Part shown: positions 1-8,171 of the stretch, one piece after another
Position numbering within the stretch: position 1 is the first letter of the stretch
Layout: each line of letters begins with the position of its first letter
Source: an uncultured Prevotella sp.
Lineage (GTDB): Bacteria > Bacteroidota > Bacteroidia > Bacteroidales > Bacteroidaceae
Assembly: GCA_934196725.1 (NCBI GenBank)
Contig: CAKPWR010000022.1
Location: forward strand, 1-36,794
Direction: 5' to 3'
DNA: 36,794 nucleotides
Notes under the pieces: model-generated
Seen by the model: the letters and a program-made list of their open reading frames with translations, nothing else
Database searches by the model: none
Told to the model about the DNA's origin: nothing
Made by a program: the position numbers and the translations under genes

Positions 1-63
1 GAAGTTAAGCTCACTTGCGCCGATGGTACTGCAATGCAATGCGGGAGAGTAGGTAGCCGCCTT
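1..63 (+). rRNA. rrf: 5S ribosomal RNA, 3' part only
   Basis: The first bases match the conserved 3' half of bacterial 5S rRNA: GAAGTTAAGC, then CGATGGTACTGC, then GGGAGAGTAGGT and GCCGCC near the end. The 5' half lies outside the window, so the gene is truncated by the window edge and not by mutation. It is presumably the last gene of a ribosomal RNA operon running into the window. The exact 3' end is uncertain by a few bases. Confidence 0.9.
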
Positions 64-74
64 CTTTTATCAAG

Positions 75-109
75 AGTCTCAGATTTCGAAAGATTTCTGA
101 GGCTTTTTT
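75..109 (+). terminator. Intrinsic terminator of the rRNA operon
   Basis: A 9-bp stem with one G-U pair (75-83 with 96-104, core CTCAGA/TCTGAG) runs straight into a T-run at 104-109. It sits 12 bases after the 5S rRNA end, where an rRNA operon should terminate. Its T-run is almost directly followed by the promoter of the next gene. Confidence 0.85.
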
Positions 110-121
110 GCGTTTTTTTTG

Positions 122-129
122 TATCTTTG
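122..129 (+). promoter_or_regulatory. -7 promoter element of the histidine kinase gene
   Basis: TATCTTTG matches the Bacteroidetes -7 consensus TAnnTTTG exactly. Only four bases separate it from the ATG at 134, so the predicted transcription start falls on or next to the start codon. No clear TTTG -33 box lies about 20 bases upstream. Confidence 0.7.
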
Positions 130-133
130 CAGC

Positions 134-1300
134 ATGATTTGGACGGATAGAATAAGACAGGTGAAGATTTATCTGGTGATAGCAGCGGTATTGATTGCTG
201 TCGCCTCGCTCGTCGTGTCTCATTTCCTCGTCCGTGACCTGGCTCTGGAGGAGCGTAACCGGATGGAGGTGTGGGCAGAAGCCATGCGCTCCCTCAATAC
301 GGCTGACGATAATACAGACCTGAATCTCGTCCTGAAAGTTATCAATGAGAATAATTCAATCCCAGTTATCGTGATGGATTCCCAAAACCGGGCTCAGACC
401 TTCCGTAATATCAAGGTCGAAGGTAAGGATTATGAGGACAGTTTAAGGAATGCGGCTGTTCAGGGCAAGCATCTCCTGGCACAGGGCAAGAATATCAAGA
501 TTGTACTGGATGATTCCACTCATGACTATATTCAGGTGTGCTACGATGAATCTTTGATGATCCGTCGCCTCACTGCCTATCCCTTTATCCAACTTGGCGT
601 GGTGATGATTTTCGTGGTCATTGCCATCTTTGCACTGCTTACTTCCAAGAGGGCAGAACAGAATAAGGTTTGGGTGGGATTGTCGAAGGAGACGGCTCAT
701 CAGTTGGGTACGCCAATCTCCAGTCTGATGGCTTGGATAGAAATCCTGAAGATGAATTATCCAGACGATGACCTGTTACCGGAAATGGATAAGGATATCA
801 AGCGACTCCAGCTCATTGCTGACAGATTCTCCAAGATTGGTTCCCTGCCAGAACCTGTTCCTGCCAGTCTGAACGAGGTGATGGAGCATGTTATCGACTA
901 TATGGACCGTCGTACTTCCAAGAAGGTGAAGATGATGAAAGTCTTCCCAGACCATGATATCATTGTCAAGATGAATGCCTCGCTCTTTGAATGGGTCATA
1001 GAGAACCTTTCCAAGAACGCAGTGGATGCCATGGGCGTAGATGGCGGTATGATTATCCTGAGAGTGGATGAGACGGAGGATAAGGCGATTATCGAAGTGG
1101 AAGATACCGGCAAGGGAATCAAGAAGAAGAATCTGAAGAATGTGTTCCGGCCGGGATTCACCACCAAGAAGCGTGGATGGGGCTTGGGACTCTCGCTAGC
1201 CAAGAGAATCGTAGAGGAATACCATCACGGAAAAATATGGGTGAAAAGTAGCGAGGTAGGCAAGGGAACTACCTTCAGAATTGAACTCAAGAAGGAATAA
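134..1300 (+). CDS. Membrane sensor histidine kinase
   Basis: A 388-residue two-component sensor kinase that would autophosphorylate on histidine and pass the phosphate to a response regulator; the signal is unknown. A first membrane helix lies at about residues 11-31, a periplasmic segment of about 120 residues follows, and a second helix lies at about 152-174. The H box contains TAHQLGTPISSL with His189, unusual in having Gln-Leu after the His. The ATPase domain shows the N box (ENLSKNAVDAM), G1 box (DTGKGI) and G2 box (GWGLGLSLAKRIV). No HAMP domain is evident. I chose ATG 134 because the in-frame TTG at 119 lies inside the promoter element. No response regulator gene is adjacent, so its partner must be elsewhere. 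The next gene has its own promoter. Confidence 0.9.
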   Translation: MIWTDRIRQVKIYLVIAAVLIAVASLVVSHFLVRDLALEERNRMEVWAEAMRSLNTADDNTDLNLVLKVINENNSIPVIVMDSQNRAQTFRNIKVEGKDYEDSLRNAAVQGKHLLAQGKNIKIVLDDSTHDYIQVCYDESLMIRRLTAYPFIQLGVVMIFVVIAIFALLTSKRAEQNKVWVGLSKETAHQLGTPISSLMAWIEILKMNYPDDDLLPEMDKDIKRLQLIADRFSKIGSLPEPVPASLNEVMEHVIDYMDRRTSKKVKMMKVFPDHDIIVKMNASLFEWVIENLSKNAVDAMGVDGGMIILRVDETEDKAIIEVEDTGKGIKKKNLKNVFRPGFTTKKRGWGLGLSLAKRIVEEYHHGKIWVKSSEVGKGTTFRIELKKE

Positions 1301-1410
1301 TCGGGCGATATTTTACCTGAAAAAGGGTAATTATTGGACAATAATCGGTTAATAATGAGAGATTTTAGTGATTTTTACATAAAAAATTATTTTATCTCAA
1401 AAAATATTTG

Positions 1411-1418
1411 TAACTTTG
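1411..1418 (+). promoter_or_regulatory. -7 promoter element of the yceD-rpmF-fabH operon
   Basis: TAACTTTG fits TAnnTTTG and lies 32 bases before the ATG at 1451. It follows an AT-rich gap after the kinase gene that also contains a short palindrome (ATTATTG/CAATAAT, 1330-1345). This would be the main promoter for the next three genes. Confidence 0.7.
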
Positions 1419-1450
1419 CAGCCCGAAACCAATATGGTATATATTGAATT

Positions 1451-1969
1451 ATGTGTAATATAGAGTCTTATAAGATTGATTTGAAAGCTTTACCCCAGGG
1501 GGTAACAAATCTGGAGTTTAAGCTAGACGATGAATACTTTCAGGCAATAGATGCTCCTGATATTCAGAGAGGCGAGTTGCAGAGTAGTCTGTCCATCAAC
1601 AGGACGGACGATTTCTACGAACTCAATTTTCACACAGAGGGAGTGGTACACATACCATGCGACATCTGTCTGGACGATATGGATCAAGACATTGAAACCG
1701 ATGACAGACTCGTCGTTAAGTTCGGAGAAGAATACTCAGAAGAAGATGACCTCGTGATTGTGGCCGAGAACGAAGGAATACTCGATGTCTCGTGGTTCAT
1801 CTATGAATTTATAGACCTCAACATTCCCATCAAGCATGTGCATGCACCTGGAAAATGCAACCCTGCTATGATTGAAATGCTACAGCAGCATTCTGCCGCC
1901 CGAAGCGGTGAGGAAGAAGAGGAAACTGTAGATCCACGCTGGGCAGCTCTATTAAAATTAAAAAAGTAA
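1451..1969 (+). CDS. yceD: YceD family (DUF177) metal-binding protein
   Basis: A 172-residue cytoplasmic protein of the YceD/DUF177 family, whose members are almost always encoded directly before rpmF. In plants and bacteria the family has been linked to 23S rRNA accumulation; the biochemical activity is not settled. A CDICL pair at about residue 75 and a single Cys in GKCNP near residue 138 are the likely metal-binding cysteines. The middle is strongly acidic (runs of Glu and Asp). The ATG follows its promoter by 32 bases, and the gene ends 29 bases before rpmF, consistent with co-transcription. The family call rests mainly on cysteine pattern, size and neighbourhood. Confidence 0.85.
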   Translation: MCNIESYKIDLKALPQGVTNLEFKLDDEYFQAIDAPDIQRGELQSSLSINRTDDFYELNFHTEGVVHIPCDICLDDMDQDIETDDRLVVKFGEEYSEEDDLVIVAENEGILDVSWFIYEFIDLNIPIKHVHAPGKCNPAMIEMLQQHSAARSGEEEEETVDPRWAALLKLKK

Positions 1970-1998
1970 AATTCAAAAATTAAAACATTTAAAAAATT

Positions 1999-2184
1999 AT
2001 GGCACATCCTAAAAGAAGACAGTCAAAGACACGTACACTTAAGAGAAGAACTCATGATAAGGCAGTAGCTCCTACATTGGCAGTTTGCCCTAACTGTGGT
2101 GCATACTATGTATACCACACTGTTTGCCCTACTTGCGGTTACTATCGTGGTAAGGTTGCAATCGTTAAGGAAGCAGCTGAATAA
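1999..2184 (+). CDS. rpmF: 50S ribosomal protein L32
   Basis: A 61-residue basic protein of the large ribosomal subunit. The N-terminus AHPKRRQSKTRTLKRR is typical of L32, and two CPxCG-type pairs (CPNCG and CPTCG) form the zinc-binding ribbon, so this is the zinc-containing form. The length is normal. Its TAA stop shares its last A with the ATG of fabH (TAATG), which indicates translational coupling. The classical neighbour plsX is missing between rpmF and fabH. Confidence 0.97.
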   Translation: MAHPKRRQSKTRTLKRRTHDKAVAPTLAVCPNCGAYYVYHTVCPTCGYYRGKVAIVKEAAE

Positions 2185-3197
2185 TGGGTAAAATCAATGC
2201 TGTAATCACTGGTGTAGGTGGATACGTGCCTGACTATATCCTCAATAACGAGGAACTGTCACGCATGGTTGATACTACAGATGAGTGGATTACCACCCGT
2301 GTGGGTATCAAGGAAAGACGCATCCTCACTGAGGAAGGTCTCGGAACCAGCTACTTGGCGCGTAAAGCGGCTAAGCAGTTGATTCAGAAGACTGGCGTAG
2401 ATCCAGACACAATCGATGCTCTGATTGTGACTACCACCACACCAGACTACAAGTTCCCTTCTACAGCATCTATCGTCCTCGGTAAGCTCGGACTCAAGAA
2501 TGCCTTCGCATTCGACTTCTCTGCAGCTTGCTGTGGATTCTTGTACACCCTCGATGTTGCTGCAAGCATGATTCAGAGTGGCAGATACAAGAAAATCATC
2601 GTTATCGGTGCTGATAAGATGTCTTCACTCGTTGACTACACCGACCGCGCTACCTGCGTACTCTTCGGAGATGGTGCCGGTGCAGTACTCGTAGAGGCAA
2701 CAGAGGAAGAGAACGTTGGTGTACAGAACTCATACCTTCGTACCGACGGACAAGGCTTGCCTTTCCTCCACATGAAGGCTGGTGGTTCTGTCTGCCCTCC
2801 TTCACACTTCACCGTAGACCATCGTCTGCATTATCTTTATCAGGAAGGTCGCACCGTGTTCCGTTACGCAGTAACTGACATGAGCAACGACGTGATGAAG
2901 ATCATGGAAATGAACAATCTGAAGGCTGATGATGTGAACTGGGTGATTCCTCACGAGGCAAACCTCCGCATCATCGAGGCGGTTACCAAGCGTGCAGGAA
3001 TTCCACTTGACAAGGTAGTAGTAAACATCGACCATTATGGAAATACCAGCGCCGCTACGATTCCATTGGCACTCTGGGATGCTGAGAGCAATCTCAAGAA
3101 GGGCGACAACGTCATCTTCACAGCATTCGGTGCAGGCTTCGTTCACGGAGCTTCATTCTATAAGTGGGCTTACGATGGTGCTGCATACGGCAAGTAA
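2184..3197 (+). CDS. fabH: 3-oxoacyl-ACP synthase III (KAS III)
   Basis: It condenses acetyl-CoA or another primer with malonyl-ACP to start fatty acid synthesis in the cytoplasm. The 337-residue length is normal. The catalytic triad is visible: Cys116 in AACCGF, His257 in IPHEAN and Asn287 in GNTSAATIP. A second Cys (117) directly follows the nucleophile. The N-terminal DEWITTRVGIKERR segment is typical of FabH. The start codon overlaps the rpmF stop, so the gene belongs to the yceD-rpmF-fabH operon, which ties ribosome production to membrane lipid synthesis. Confidence 0.96.
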   Translation: MGKINAVITGVGGYVPDYILNNEELSRMVDTTDEWITTRVGIKERRILTEEGLGTSYLARKAAKQLIQKTGVDPDTIDALIVTTTTPDYKFPSTASIVLGKLGLKNAFAFDFSAACCGFLYTLDVAASMIQSGRYKKIIVIGADKMSSLVDYTDRATCVLFGDGAGAVLVEATEEENVGVQNSYLRTDGQGLPFLHMKAGGSVCPPSHFTVDHRLHYLYQEGRTVFRYAVTDMSNDVMKIMEMNNLKADDVNWVIPHEANLRIIEAVTKRAGIPLDKVVVNIDHYGNTSAATIPLALWDAESNLKKGDNVIFTAFGAGFVHGASFYKWAYDGAAYGK

Positions 3198-3239
3198 GAC
3201 AAAAGAAAAATAGGATAGAATAATTATCTATATAACAAG

Positions 3240-3293
3240 GAAACGCATCTTTCTTATTTCATCTCTCTATATGAATAAGCAAGGATGCGTTTC
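3240..3293 (+). other. Perfect 10-bp inverted repeat between fabH and era
   Basis: GAAACGCATC at 3240-3249 is the exact reverse complement of GATGCGTTTC at 3284-3293, with a 34-base loop. The right arm covers the first in-frame ATG of the era reading frame (3285). There is no T-run of terminator quality after it. It could be a structured leader of era or a weak terminator of fabH. Confidence 0.6.
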
Positions 3294-3317
3294 TTTAGCT
3301 TAAAATCATTTTATTAT

Positions 3318-4199
3318 ATGCATAAAGCAGGTTTCGTAAATATTGTGGGTAACCCTAATGTGGGTAAGAGTACGCTGATGAATCAGCTGGTTGGTGAACG
3401 TATCAGTATCGCTACCTTCAAGGCGCAGACCACCCGTCATCGTATCATGGGTATCGTGAATACCGATGATATGCAAATCGTGTTTTCGGATACCCCTGGT
3501 GTCTTGAAGCCAAACTACAAGATGCAGGAGATGATGCTCGCTTTCTCGGAGAGTGCGCTGGCTGATGCCGATGTCTTGCTTTATGTCACCGATGTCATCG
3601 AGAACCCGGAGAAGAACATCGACTTCCTCGAGAAGGTGAAGAAGATGAGAATTCCTGTGCTCCTGCTCATCAACAAGATTGACCAGAGCGACCCTAACAA
3701 GCTGGGTGACATCGTGGAGAAGTGGCATTCGCTCCTGCCGAATGCAGAAATTCTTCCTATCTCTGCGAAAAACAAGTTTGGCGTCGATATGCTCTTGAAG
3801 CGTATCAAGGAGCTGCTGCCTGAGTCGCCTGCGTTCTTCGACAAGGACCAGCTGACCGACAAGCCTGCCCGCTTCTTCGTATCTGAAATTATCCGAGAAA
3901 AGATTCTCCTCTATTATGATAAGGAGATTCCTTATGCTGTAGAGGTGAGAGTGGAGCGGTTCAAGGAAGATGATACCCGCATCCACATCAATGCTGTCAT
4001 CTATGTGGAGCGTGATTCCCAGAAGGGCATCATCATCGGCCACCAGGGCGTGGCGCTCAAGAAGGTGAACACCGAGAGTAGAAAGGCTCTGGAGAAGTTC
4101 TTCGGAAAGAAGATTTTCCTGGAAACCTTCGTGAAGGTTGACAAAGACTGGCGCAGTTCGCAGCGAGAACTCGATGCCTTCGGATATAACCCTGAATAG
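3318..4199 (+). CDS. era: GTPase Era, 16S rRNA-binding ribosome assembly factor
   Basis: Era binds GTP and the 3' end of 16S rRNA during assembly of the small subunit. The G domain carries G1 GNPNVGKST, G3 DTPGV and G4 NKID. The C-terminal KH domain includes the GHQGVALKKV segment. With the start at 3318 the protein has 293 residues, close to the usual 300. I prefer this ATG over the one at 3285 because the latter adds a non-conserved FFSLKSFYY stretch and sits inside a hairpin arm. The next gene, der, is a second ribosome-assembly GTPase, 127 bases downstream. Confidence 0.95.
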   Translation: MHKAGFVNIVGNPNVGKSTLMNQLVGERISIATFKAQTTRHRIMGIVNTDDMQIVFSDTPGVLKPNYKMQEMMLAFSESALADADVLLYVTDVIENPEKNIDFLEKVKKMRIPVLLLINKIDQSDPNKLGDIVEKWHSLLPNAEILPISAKNKFGVDMLLKRIKELLPESPAFFDKDQLTDKPARFFVSEIIREKILLYYDKEIPYAVEVRVERFKEDDTRIHINAVIYVERDSQKGIIIGHQGVALKKVNTESRKALEKFFGKKIFLETFVKVDKDWRSSQRELDAFGYNPE

Positions 4200-4212
4200 A
4201 AATGAGGGTTGA

Positions 4213-4313
4213 CTCTCGCCAGAGGGGCGAGGGCCGGAGCAAGGTCAGCTTCGGCAAATTATTAACTTGGATGCAGAGACCACATCCATGATACCTCCTC
4301 AAAGGAAGGAGGG
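4213..4313 (+). repeat. Hairpin-rich spacer between era and der (REP-like)
   Basis: Four hairpins follow each other in about 100 bases: CTCGCC/GGCGAG (4215-4231), GCCGGAGC/GCTTCGGC with one G-U pair (4233-4255), GGATG/CATCC (4269-4287) and CCTCCT/AGGAGG (4294-4312). The G+C-rich text CGAGGGCCGGAGCAAGGTC resembles interspersed palindromic repeats seen in many bacterial genomes. No gene is convincing on either strand. Confidence 0.55.
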
Positions 4314-4326
4314 TGAATGACTAATT

Positions 4327-5640
4327 ATGGCAAATTTAGTAGCAATCGTAGGTCGCCCTAACGTGGGTAAATCTACTTTATTCAATCGTTTGACTCAATC
4401 TCGTCGCGCTATCGTAAGTGATACGGCTGGTACTACCCGCGACCGTCAGTATGGTAAGTGCAGCTGGAACGGTAGAGAATTCTCTGTGGTGGATACCGGT
4501 GGTTGGGTCGTTAAATCAGATGACATTTTCGAGGATGCTATCCGCAAGCAGGTGTTGGTAGCTACCGAGGAGGCAGATCTGGTTCTCTTCCTGGTAGATG
4601 TAAACACCGGTTTGACCGACTGGGATGAGGACGTAGCCCTGATCTTGCGTCGTGCCAAACTGCCTGTTATCCTTGTGGCAAACAAGGTGGATAACAGTGC
4701 TGAATATTATCAGGCTGCCGAATTCTACAAGTTGGGATTGGGCGACCCTCAGTGTATCAGTGCTGCAACAGGTGGTGGAACGGGTGACTTGCTCGACATC
4801 ATATTAGACAAACTGCAGGATAATCCTGAGGAAGCCATCGAGGAAGATATCCCTCGTTTCGCTGTGGTAGGCCGTCCTAATGCAGGTAAGAGCAGCATCA
4901 TCAATGCCTTCATCGGTGAGGACAGAAACATCGTTACCGAGATTGCAGGTACTACCCGTGACAGTATCTATACCCGTTACGATAAGTTCGGCTTCGATTT
5001 CTATCTGGTAGATACAGCCGGTATCCGTCGTAAGAACAAGGTGAGCGAGGACTTGGAGTTCTATTCCGTGATGCGTTCCATCCGTGCCATCGAGAACAGT
5101 GATGTTTGCATCCTGATGCTCGACGCCACCCGTGGTATCGAGACCCAGGATATGAACATCTTCCAGCTGATTCAGAAGAACAACAAGAGTCTGGTGGTGG
5201 TAGTGAACAAGTGGGATCTGGTAGAGGAGAAGAACCAGAAGGTCATTGATACCTTCGAAAATGCCATCCGCAACCGTATGGCTCCATTCGTGGATTTCCC
5301 TATCATCTTCGCTTCTGCATTGACCAAGCAGCGCATCTTCCGCGTGTTGGAGACAGCCAAGGATGTTTACCAGAACCGTAAGATACATATCGGTACTTCC
5401 AAGCTGAATGAGGTGATGTTGCCTATTATCGAGGCTTATCCTCCACAGAGCGTGAAGGGTAAGTACATCAAGATCAAGTACTGCACCCAGTTGCCTAACA
5501 CCACGATTCCATCGTTCGTGTTCTATGCCAACTTGCCACAGTATGTAAAGGAGAACTATCGCCGCTTCCTGGAGAACAAGATTCGTGACAACTGGTCATT
5601 GCACGGTTGTCCAATCAACATCTTCATCCGCCAGAAGTAG
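4327..5640 (+). CDS. der: Tandem GTPase Der (EngA), 50S ribosome assembly
   Basis: Der is an essential GTPase with two consecutive G domains and a KH-like C-terminal domain, needed for large-subunit assembly. The first G domain has [14 protein letters not shown] and NKVD. The second has [14 protein letters not shown] and NKWD. The last 100 residues form the KH-like part and end in a basic tail (FIRQK). The length of 437 residues is typical. It follows era in the same direction. No clear promoter was seen in the spacer, so read-through from upstream is likely. Confidence 0.97.
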   Translation: MANLVAIVGRPNVGKSTLFNRLTQSRRAIVSDTAGTTRDRQYGKCSWNGREFSVVDTGGWVVKSDDIFEDAIRKQVLVATEEADLVLFLVDVNTGLTDWDEDVALILRRAKLPVILVANKVDNSAEYYQAAEFYKLGLGDPQCISAATGGGTGDLLDIILDKLQDNPEEAIEEDIPRFAVVGRPNAGKSSIINAFIGEDRNIVTEIAGTTRDSIYTRYDKFGFDFYLVDTAGIRRKNKVSEDLEFYSVMRSIRAIENSDVCILMLDATRGIETQDMNIFQLIQKNNKSLVVVVNKWDLVEEKNQKVIDTFENAIRNRMAPFVDFPIIFASALTKQRIFRVLETAKDVYQNRKIHIGTSKLNEVMLPIIEAYPPQSVKGKYIKIKYCTQLPNTTIPSFVFYANLPQYVKENYRRFLENKIRDNWSLHGCPINIFIRQK

Positions 5641-5647
5641 GGGAAGT

Positions 5648-5674
5648 GAAGAGTGAAGAACGAAGAGTGAAGAA
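5648..5674 (+). repeat. Short direct repeat after der
   Basis: GAAGAGTGAAGAA occurs twice (5648-5660 and 5662-5674), separated by one C, inside a purine-rich run between the der stop and the following lipoprotein gene. Purine-rich tandem words like this are a common type of spacer in such genomes; no function is evident. Confidence 0.7.
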
Positions 5675-5689
5675 TCAAAGTGTATAAAG

Positions 5690-6088
5690 ATGAAGAAACT
5701 TTTGATTTTTATGATAATAAGTATGGGGTTGGGACTTTCTTCCTGCAAGGAGGAGCGTCCTGACCCTTCTTACTTTGCGGGTATAGCCGCAAAGGGTTAT
5801 TATGACTTGCTCCTGGAGGGCAAGTATGAGGAGTATGTGGCCGGTTTCCACCAGCCCTATCGCATTCCTAAGGGCTATCACGAGCAGCTGCTGCTCAATG
5901 CCCAGATGTATGTGGAGCAACAGCAGGACGAGCACAAGGGGATGAGCAGGGTAGAAATCCTGAACGCCAAGGCTGATACCGCCCGCCACGTTGCCGATGT
6001 CTTCCTTCAGGTTGCCTACGGCGACAGTACCAAGGAGCAGATAGTGGTGCCGATGGTGGAGGTGAAGGGCGAATGGAAGATGAGGTAG
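5690..6088 (+). CDS. Small lipoprotein of unknown function
   Basis: A 132-residue protein I do not recognise with certainty. It has a lipoprotein signal: KKLLIFMIISMGLGLSSC, with the lipidated Cys at residue 19. The residues after the Cys are Lys-Glu-Glu, which resembles the Bacteroidetes surface-export signal for lipoproteins, so it may face outward (inference). The rest is helical followed by strands ending in VVPMVEVKGEWKMR, a layout reminiscent of NTF2-like or DUF4878-type lipoproteins; this is only a resemblance. It lies 49 bases after der in the same direction and has no obvious promoter. Confidence 0.75.
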   Translation: MKKLLIFMIISMGLGLSSCKEERPDPSYFAGIAAKGYYDLLLEGKYEEYVAGFHQPYRIPKGYHEQLLLNAQMYVEQQQDEHKGMSRVEILNAKADTARHVADVFLQVAYGDSTKEQIVVPMVEVKGEWKMR

Positions 6089-6134
6089 GAGACTATTTCG
6101 CATTATTCTTTTTAAAATTTTGGAGGAGCAAGAT

Positions 6135-7709
6135 ATGTTGGACTTGAATAGAAGACGATTGCCTGTAGGCATTCAGTCGTTTAAGAAAATCAGGGAGGGT
6201 AACTTCGTGTATGTTGACAAGAGCGACTTGGTGTGGTATTTGGTGAACTATGGTGACCAGTACAACTACTTGAGTCGTCCTCGTCGATTCGGCAAATCCG
6301 TGCTTGTAGATACCCTCCAGCAATATCTCGAAGGCAATAAAGAACTCTTCGAGGGGTTGAAAATCATGGAGTTGGAGAAAGAATGGAAGCATCATCCCGT
6401 GATTCGTCTTGACATGAGCAGGGGTGGGGCTACGTCAGAGACCATCCGTTCTTACCTCAATATACGGTTCAAGTATTATGAGGATAAATATGGAATAGAT
6501 GTGGATCCAACAGCGCAGCTTGCCGATCGTTTTGATGCCATCATCGTGTCGGCATACAAGCAGACCGGTCAGCCGGTGGCTGTGCTTATTGATGAGTATG
6601 ACGCTCCCCTTCAGCATTCCTGGAAAACCGATGCTCATGAAGGCTGCACGGAAACCTATCGTGAGGTGTTTGCTATCTTAAAGGCAGATGATGAGTATGA
6701 GCGTTTCGTGTTCATCACCGGCATCACCAAGTTTACGCAAATCTCCCTCTTTTCTGTGCTCAACAACTTAACCAACATCAGTTTTGAACCTGAATATGCC
6801 GCCATTTGTGGTATAACGGAAGAGGAAATTGCTGCCAATTTTGGATATGAAGTAAAGAAAATGGCGGATGTGAATGGTTGGACGGTAGAGGAAACGCATG
6901 CTCGCTTAAAGGAATTCTATGATGGTTACCATTTCTGCAAGCGAAATTCTGTGGATATTTACAATCCGTATAGTCTTGTGAATGCCTTGGGAGCACAGCA
7001 GATTCGTAATTTCTGGGCTTCTTCGGGTGCCACCTCGCTGCTACCGAAGTTTGTAACCAACTTGGAGATGCGCTTAGATTATTTTGATGATTGTTATATC
7101 GATTCCTTCACTTTGGAGACTTCTGATGTAGTAGGCGGTGGTGCCGAGCTCTTCCTTTATCAGTCGGGTTACCTGACGATGAAGGGCTATGAGGATGGTA
7201 TGTATCACCTTGGCTTTCCAAATGAAGAAGTGAAGCAGGCACTGAATAGGATTGTGATGCCAGCACTTACTTTGCGAAATGGAGAGCAGGTGATTTCTAC
7301 GCAGAATATGCTGACTCGCTATATGAATATAGCAAATGTTGATGAGGCGATGAAGTGTCTTCAGGCTTTGGTTGCTGATGTACCGTATAGTAACAAGAAG
7401 ATGGCTTCGATGGATATGGAGGAGCGTTATCGTCTTTTGATGAGCACTATATTCCATGCCATAGGCTTTAGCGTGGAAGTTGAACACATGCTTGCTACTG
7501 GGAGGATTGATATGGTAGTGAAGACTTCCCGGTACATTTATGTATTAGAGTTGAAGTTGAAGAATAATGGCGGTAAGGATGCTGCTGCCTGCCAAATCAA
7601 GAACAACAACTATCTGGAGCCGTTTAAGGCAGATTCCCGCCAAGTGATAGGCTTGGCTTTGGAACTCGATGATCTTGGTAAGGGTATCTTGGATTGGAAA
7701 AAGGTATGA
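6135..7709 (+). CDS. AAA-ATPase_like / PDDEXK_9 (DUF1703) protein, copy A
   Basis: A 524-residue cytoplasmic protein of a family present in many copies in Bacteroidales genomes; its biological role is unknown. The N-terminal ATPase part has a variant Walker A, SRPRRFGKS (Lys54), and Walker B VLIDEYD (Asp153-Glu154). A YDGYHF motif follows the ATPase core. The C-terminus has a PD-(D/E)XK nuclease pattern: Asp459 in GRIDMV, and Glu472-Leu-Lys474 in YVLELKL. GGAGG at 6122-6126, eight bases before the ATG at 6135, decides the start over the in-frame TTG at 6120. It is clearly paralogous to the gene at 16933-18504 in the same orientation. A strong terminator follows. Confidence 0.88.
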   Translation: MLDLNRRRLPVGIQSFKKIREGNFVYVDKSDLVWYLVNYGDQYNYLSRPRRFGKSVLVDTLQQYLEGNKELFEGLKIMELEKEWKHHPVIRLDMSRGGATSETIRSYLNIRFKYYEDKYGIDVDPTAQLADRFDAIIVSAYKQTGQPVAVLIDEYDAPLQHSWKTDAHEGCTETYREVFAILKADDEYERFVFITGITKFTQISLFSVLNNLTNISFEPEYAAICGITEEEIAANFGYEVKKMADVNGWTVEETHARLKEFYDGYHFCKRNSVDIYNPYSLVNALGAQQIRNFWASSGATSLLPKFVTNLEMRLDYFDDCYIDSFTLETSDVVGGGAELFLYQSGYLTMKGYEDGMYHLGFPNEEVKQALNRIVMPALTLRNGEQVISTQNMLTRYMNIANVDEAMKCLQALVADVPYSNKKMASMDMEERYRLLMSTIFHAIGFSVEVEHMLATGRIDMVVKTSRYIYVLELKLKNNGGKDAAACQIKNNNYLEPFKADSRQVIGLALELDDLGKGILDWKKV

Positions 7710-7741
7710 GTGCAACTTTATTAATAAGGAGATAAGTGATG

Positions 7742-7781
7742 AAAACCGCAGGCTTGACCTGTATCAAGCCTGCGGTTTTTT
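7742..7781 (+). terminator. Strong intrinsic terminator after ATPase copy A
   Basis: A perfect stem of at least 14 bp (AACCGCAGGCTTGA with TCAAGCCTGCGGTT) has a six-base loop (7758-7763) and a T-run at 7776-7781. The A-run before the left arm could make it work in both directions. It isolates the ATPase gene from the cohesin/dockerin cluster. Confidence 0.93.
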
Positions 7782-8171
7782 CCCTTTTTTACTGATTTCG
7801 TAGTCTTGTTTTTATTATAGTTTGCACAAACAATGAAAAATGTGTTTACGCACACACACGAAATTGAGGCTTTAATTTTTAATTCTTCTGTTAAAAATGT
7901 GTTCTGTTAACATATTATAACGTTAAAAATTCGTGCGTTTTCAAAAATAAGTTTTATATTTGCAACCGATAAAAAGAACATGAGACGTTTCTTAGTAATA
8001 AGAGCAACAGTTTACAAATACCAAAATCATAGACGAAACCATAAAAATAAAGACCGATAAAAAGATCATAAGAACGAAACAAAGATTTTGTAAATTTGAA
8101 GACTTACTTTTTTTCACAAAGTATCATCTCATTTCTAAGAATATAAATTTAACTTTTTAAACTACAGAAGT
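7782..8171 (+). promoter_or_regulatory. Promoter region and long leader of the cohesin/dockerin cluster
   Basis: This gene-free stretch is AT-rich. The -7 element TATATTTG lies at 7955-7962, which predicts transcription from about 7966 and a 5' leader of about 205 bases. The leader has a 13-base exact direct repeat, ACCGATAAAAAGA, at 7965-7977 (the predicted start itself) and at 8053-8065. Upstream, the word AAAAATGTGTT occurs twice (near 7838 and 7894). There is no convincing open frame and no recognised riboswitch. CTACAG and CTGTAG around the ATG (8162-8167 and 8208-8213) could pair and enclose the start codon. Confidence 0.65.

Noticed and set aside
1313..1345. Terminator after the histidine kinase gene
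   Set aside because: The stems TTACC/GGTAA and ATTATTG/CAATAAT are short and AT-rich, and neither is followed by a T-run.
3306..4043. Long minus-strand open frame of 245 codons opposite era
   Set aside because: It lies fully inside era, which has all GTPase motifs, and its translation is His/Leu/Ile-rich with no domain. It is a shadow frame.
6135..7709. ATPase copies as insertion-sequence transposases
   Set aside because: They have no transposase catalytic pattern and no terminal inverted repeats at the gene ends; ATPase and PD-(D/E)XK motifs fit the AAA-ATPase_like/PDDEXK_9 family instead.
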